A stretch of 6,181 nucleotides of DNA, taken from assembly GCA_041744735.1 (NCBI GenBank), contig JBGTKH010000373.1, positions 1-6,181 on the forward strand. Direction: 5' to 3'. A program made the position numbers and the translations under genes. This stretch comes from JBGTKH01 sp041744735. GTDB taxonomy: Bacteria > Planctomycetota > Planctomycetia > Pirellulales > Pirellulaceae. The notes under the pieces are model-generated. The model was not told the origin of the DNA and ran no database searches. It saw nothing but the letters and a program-made list of their open reading frames with translations. Position 1 is the first letter of the stretch, and every line of letters begins with the position of its first letter. Below, piece after piece: positions 5,739 to 6,181 of the stretch.

Positions 5739-5766
5739 TTGGCTGCACGCGATGCGCGCATATGAT
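5739..5766 (+). promoter_or_regulatory. Candidate metH promoter
   Basis: TTGGCT (5739-5744) and TATGAT (5761-5766; 5 of 6 to consensus) are separated by 16 bp, about 70 bp before the metH start. A perfect 10-bp palindrome, ATGCGCGCAT (5752-5761), fills the second half of the spacer and touches the -10, so it could be a regulator site. No cobalamin or SAM riboswitch signature is visible between here and the start codon. In the rest of the 5441-5837 gap I see only the divergent VWA promoter candidate and a run of eight G at 5651-5658. Confidence 0.35.
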
Positions 5767-5837
5767 GCAATTGTCTCGGTGCGACGACGGGTTCACGAGA
5801 TCGTTGGTTGAGCGGGCAAGTTCCAGAGATAGGCCGA

Positions 5838-6181
5838 ATGATGGCAGTAGCAGAGCAAATCGATACCCGACAATTACTTGAGAAATTGCTGAGCCAACGG
5901 ATCCTGGTGCTGGACGGCGCCATGGGGACGATGATTCAGGCGCTGAAGTTCGGCGAGGCCGATTTCCGCGGCGACCGATTCGCCGGTCATCATAAGGATT
6001 TGAAAGGCTGCAACGACCTGCTGAGCCTGACGCAGCCCGAGGCGATCGAGCAGATTCACCGGCAATATTTGGAAGCCGGCGCGGACATCCTGCAGACCAA
6101 CACGTTCAACTCGCAGGCCATTTCGATGGCCGACTACGACCTGGAAGACGCGGTTCGCGACATCAATCTGGCGGCGGTCGA
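5838..6181 (+). CDS. metH: Cobalamin-dependent methionine synthase, N-terminal part (partial)
   Basis: The first 114 residues of MetH, cut by the right window edge; full-length enzymes have about 1200 residues. MetH transfers a methyl group from 5-methyltetrahydrofolate through cobalamin to homocysteine, making methionine in the cytoplasm. The visible part is the start of the homocysteine-binding barrel: ILVLDGAMGTMIQ, ADFRGDRF, KGCNDLLSLTQPE, YLEAGADILQTNTFNS and MADYDLEDAVRDIN, all in the order seen in E. coli MetH. The ADFRG motif and the full start of the barrel favour MetH over stand-alone homocysteine methyltransferases. The zinc-binding cysteines and the folate, cobalamin and reactivation domains lie outside the window. 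Two in-frame ATGs stand side by side (5838 and 5841). The AGG at 5831-5833 is better spaced for the second, so the true start may be one codon later. Confidence 0.93.
   Translation, partial: MMAVAEQIDTRQLLEKLLSQRILVLDGAMGTMIQALKFGEADFRGDRFAGHHKDLKGCNDLLSLTQPEAIEQIHRQYLEAGADILQTNTFNSQAISMADYDLEDAVRDINLAAV

Noticed and set aside
5441..5837. Cobalamin or SAM riboswitch in the metH/VWA intergenic region
   Set aside because: Short pieces such as GGTGCC occur, but the conserved B12-box and core order are absent on both strands, and no SAM-type core is visible.
1..6181. CRISPR array, tRNA or rRNA
   Set aside because: No regularly spaced direct repeats, no tRNA T-arm with a matching acceptor stem and no rRNA-like segment were seen on either strand.

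Overview
The window looks like a piece of a planctomycete chromosome. This is inferred from gene style rather than from any marker gene: moderately high GC, a secreted von Willebrand factor A (VWA) protein with repeated helical modules, and very small proteins of a kind I associate with Planctomycetes. Almost everything lies on the minus strand, from about 5440 down to 1. Only metH, which enters at the right edge, is on the plus strand.

Right part (2645-6181). A 931-residue exported protein with two short helical repeats, a VWA domain with an intact metal-site motif, and a large C-terminal tandem duplication is encoded at 2645-5440 (minus). It is divergent from the start of metH (cobalamin-dependent methionine synthase, 5838 onward, plus, cut by the window end). 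The roughly 400-bp gap between them holds a candidate promoter for each gene and no RNA gene that I can recognise.

Middle part (1389-2640). Downstream of the VWA gene lies a compact palindromic element (2471-2583). It consists of two inverted GTAG-plus-hairpin units with the same GTGA loop and compensatory stem changes, inside a longer imperfect inverted repeat. This is the architecture of REP/BIME elements mobilised by RAYT (REP-associated tyrosine transposase) enzymes. Immediately after it comes a HigB-HigA type II toxin-antitoxin pair (toxin first) with a candidate autoregulatory operator over its promoter. Two small genes follow in the same direction, and their products are clearly homologous to each other, so the apparent operon is higB-higA-small1-small2.

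Left part (1-1388). After a 274-bp gap containing a large imperfect hairpin, there is a 366-residue AAA/ABC-type ATPase of the RecF/SMC-like AAA_21 style. Its stop codon overlaps, as TGATG, the start of another gene that runs off the left edge. The first residues of that gene (MPRL, then Y if the cut codon is completed by a pyrimidine) fit the start of DUF4276 proteins, a usual partner of this kind of ATPase.

Taken together, positions 1-2465 resemble an accessory or defence-type cluster (toxin-antitoxin pair, small paralogous proteins, ATPase plus putative partner) next to housekeeping metH. A joint function for the cluster is a hypothesis. The best-supported unusual structures are the BIME-like element, the tandem small paralogues and the nested internal duplication of the VWA protein.
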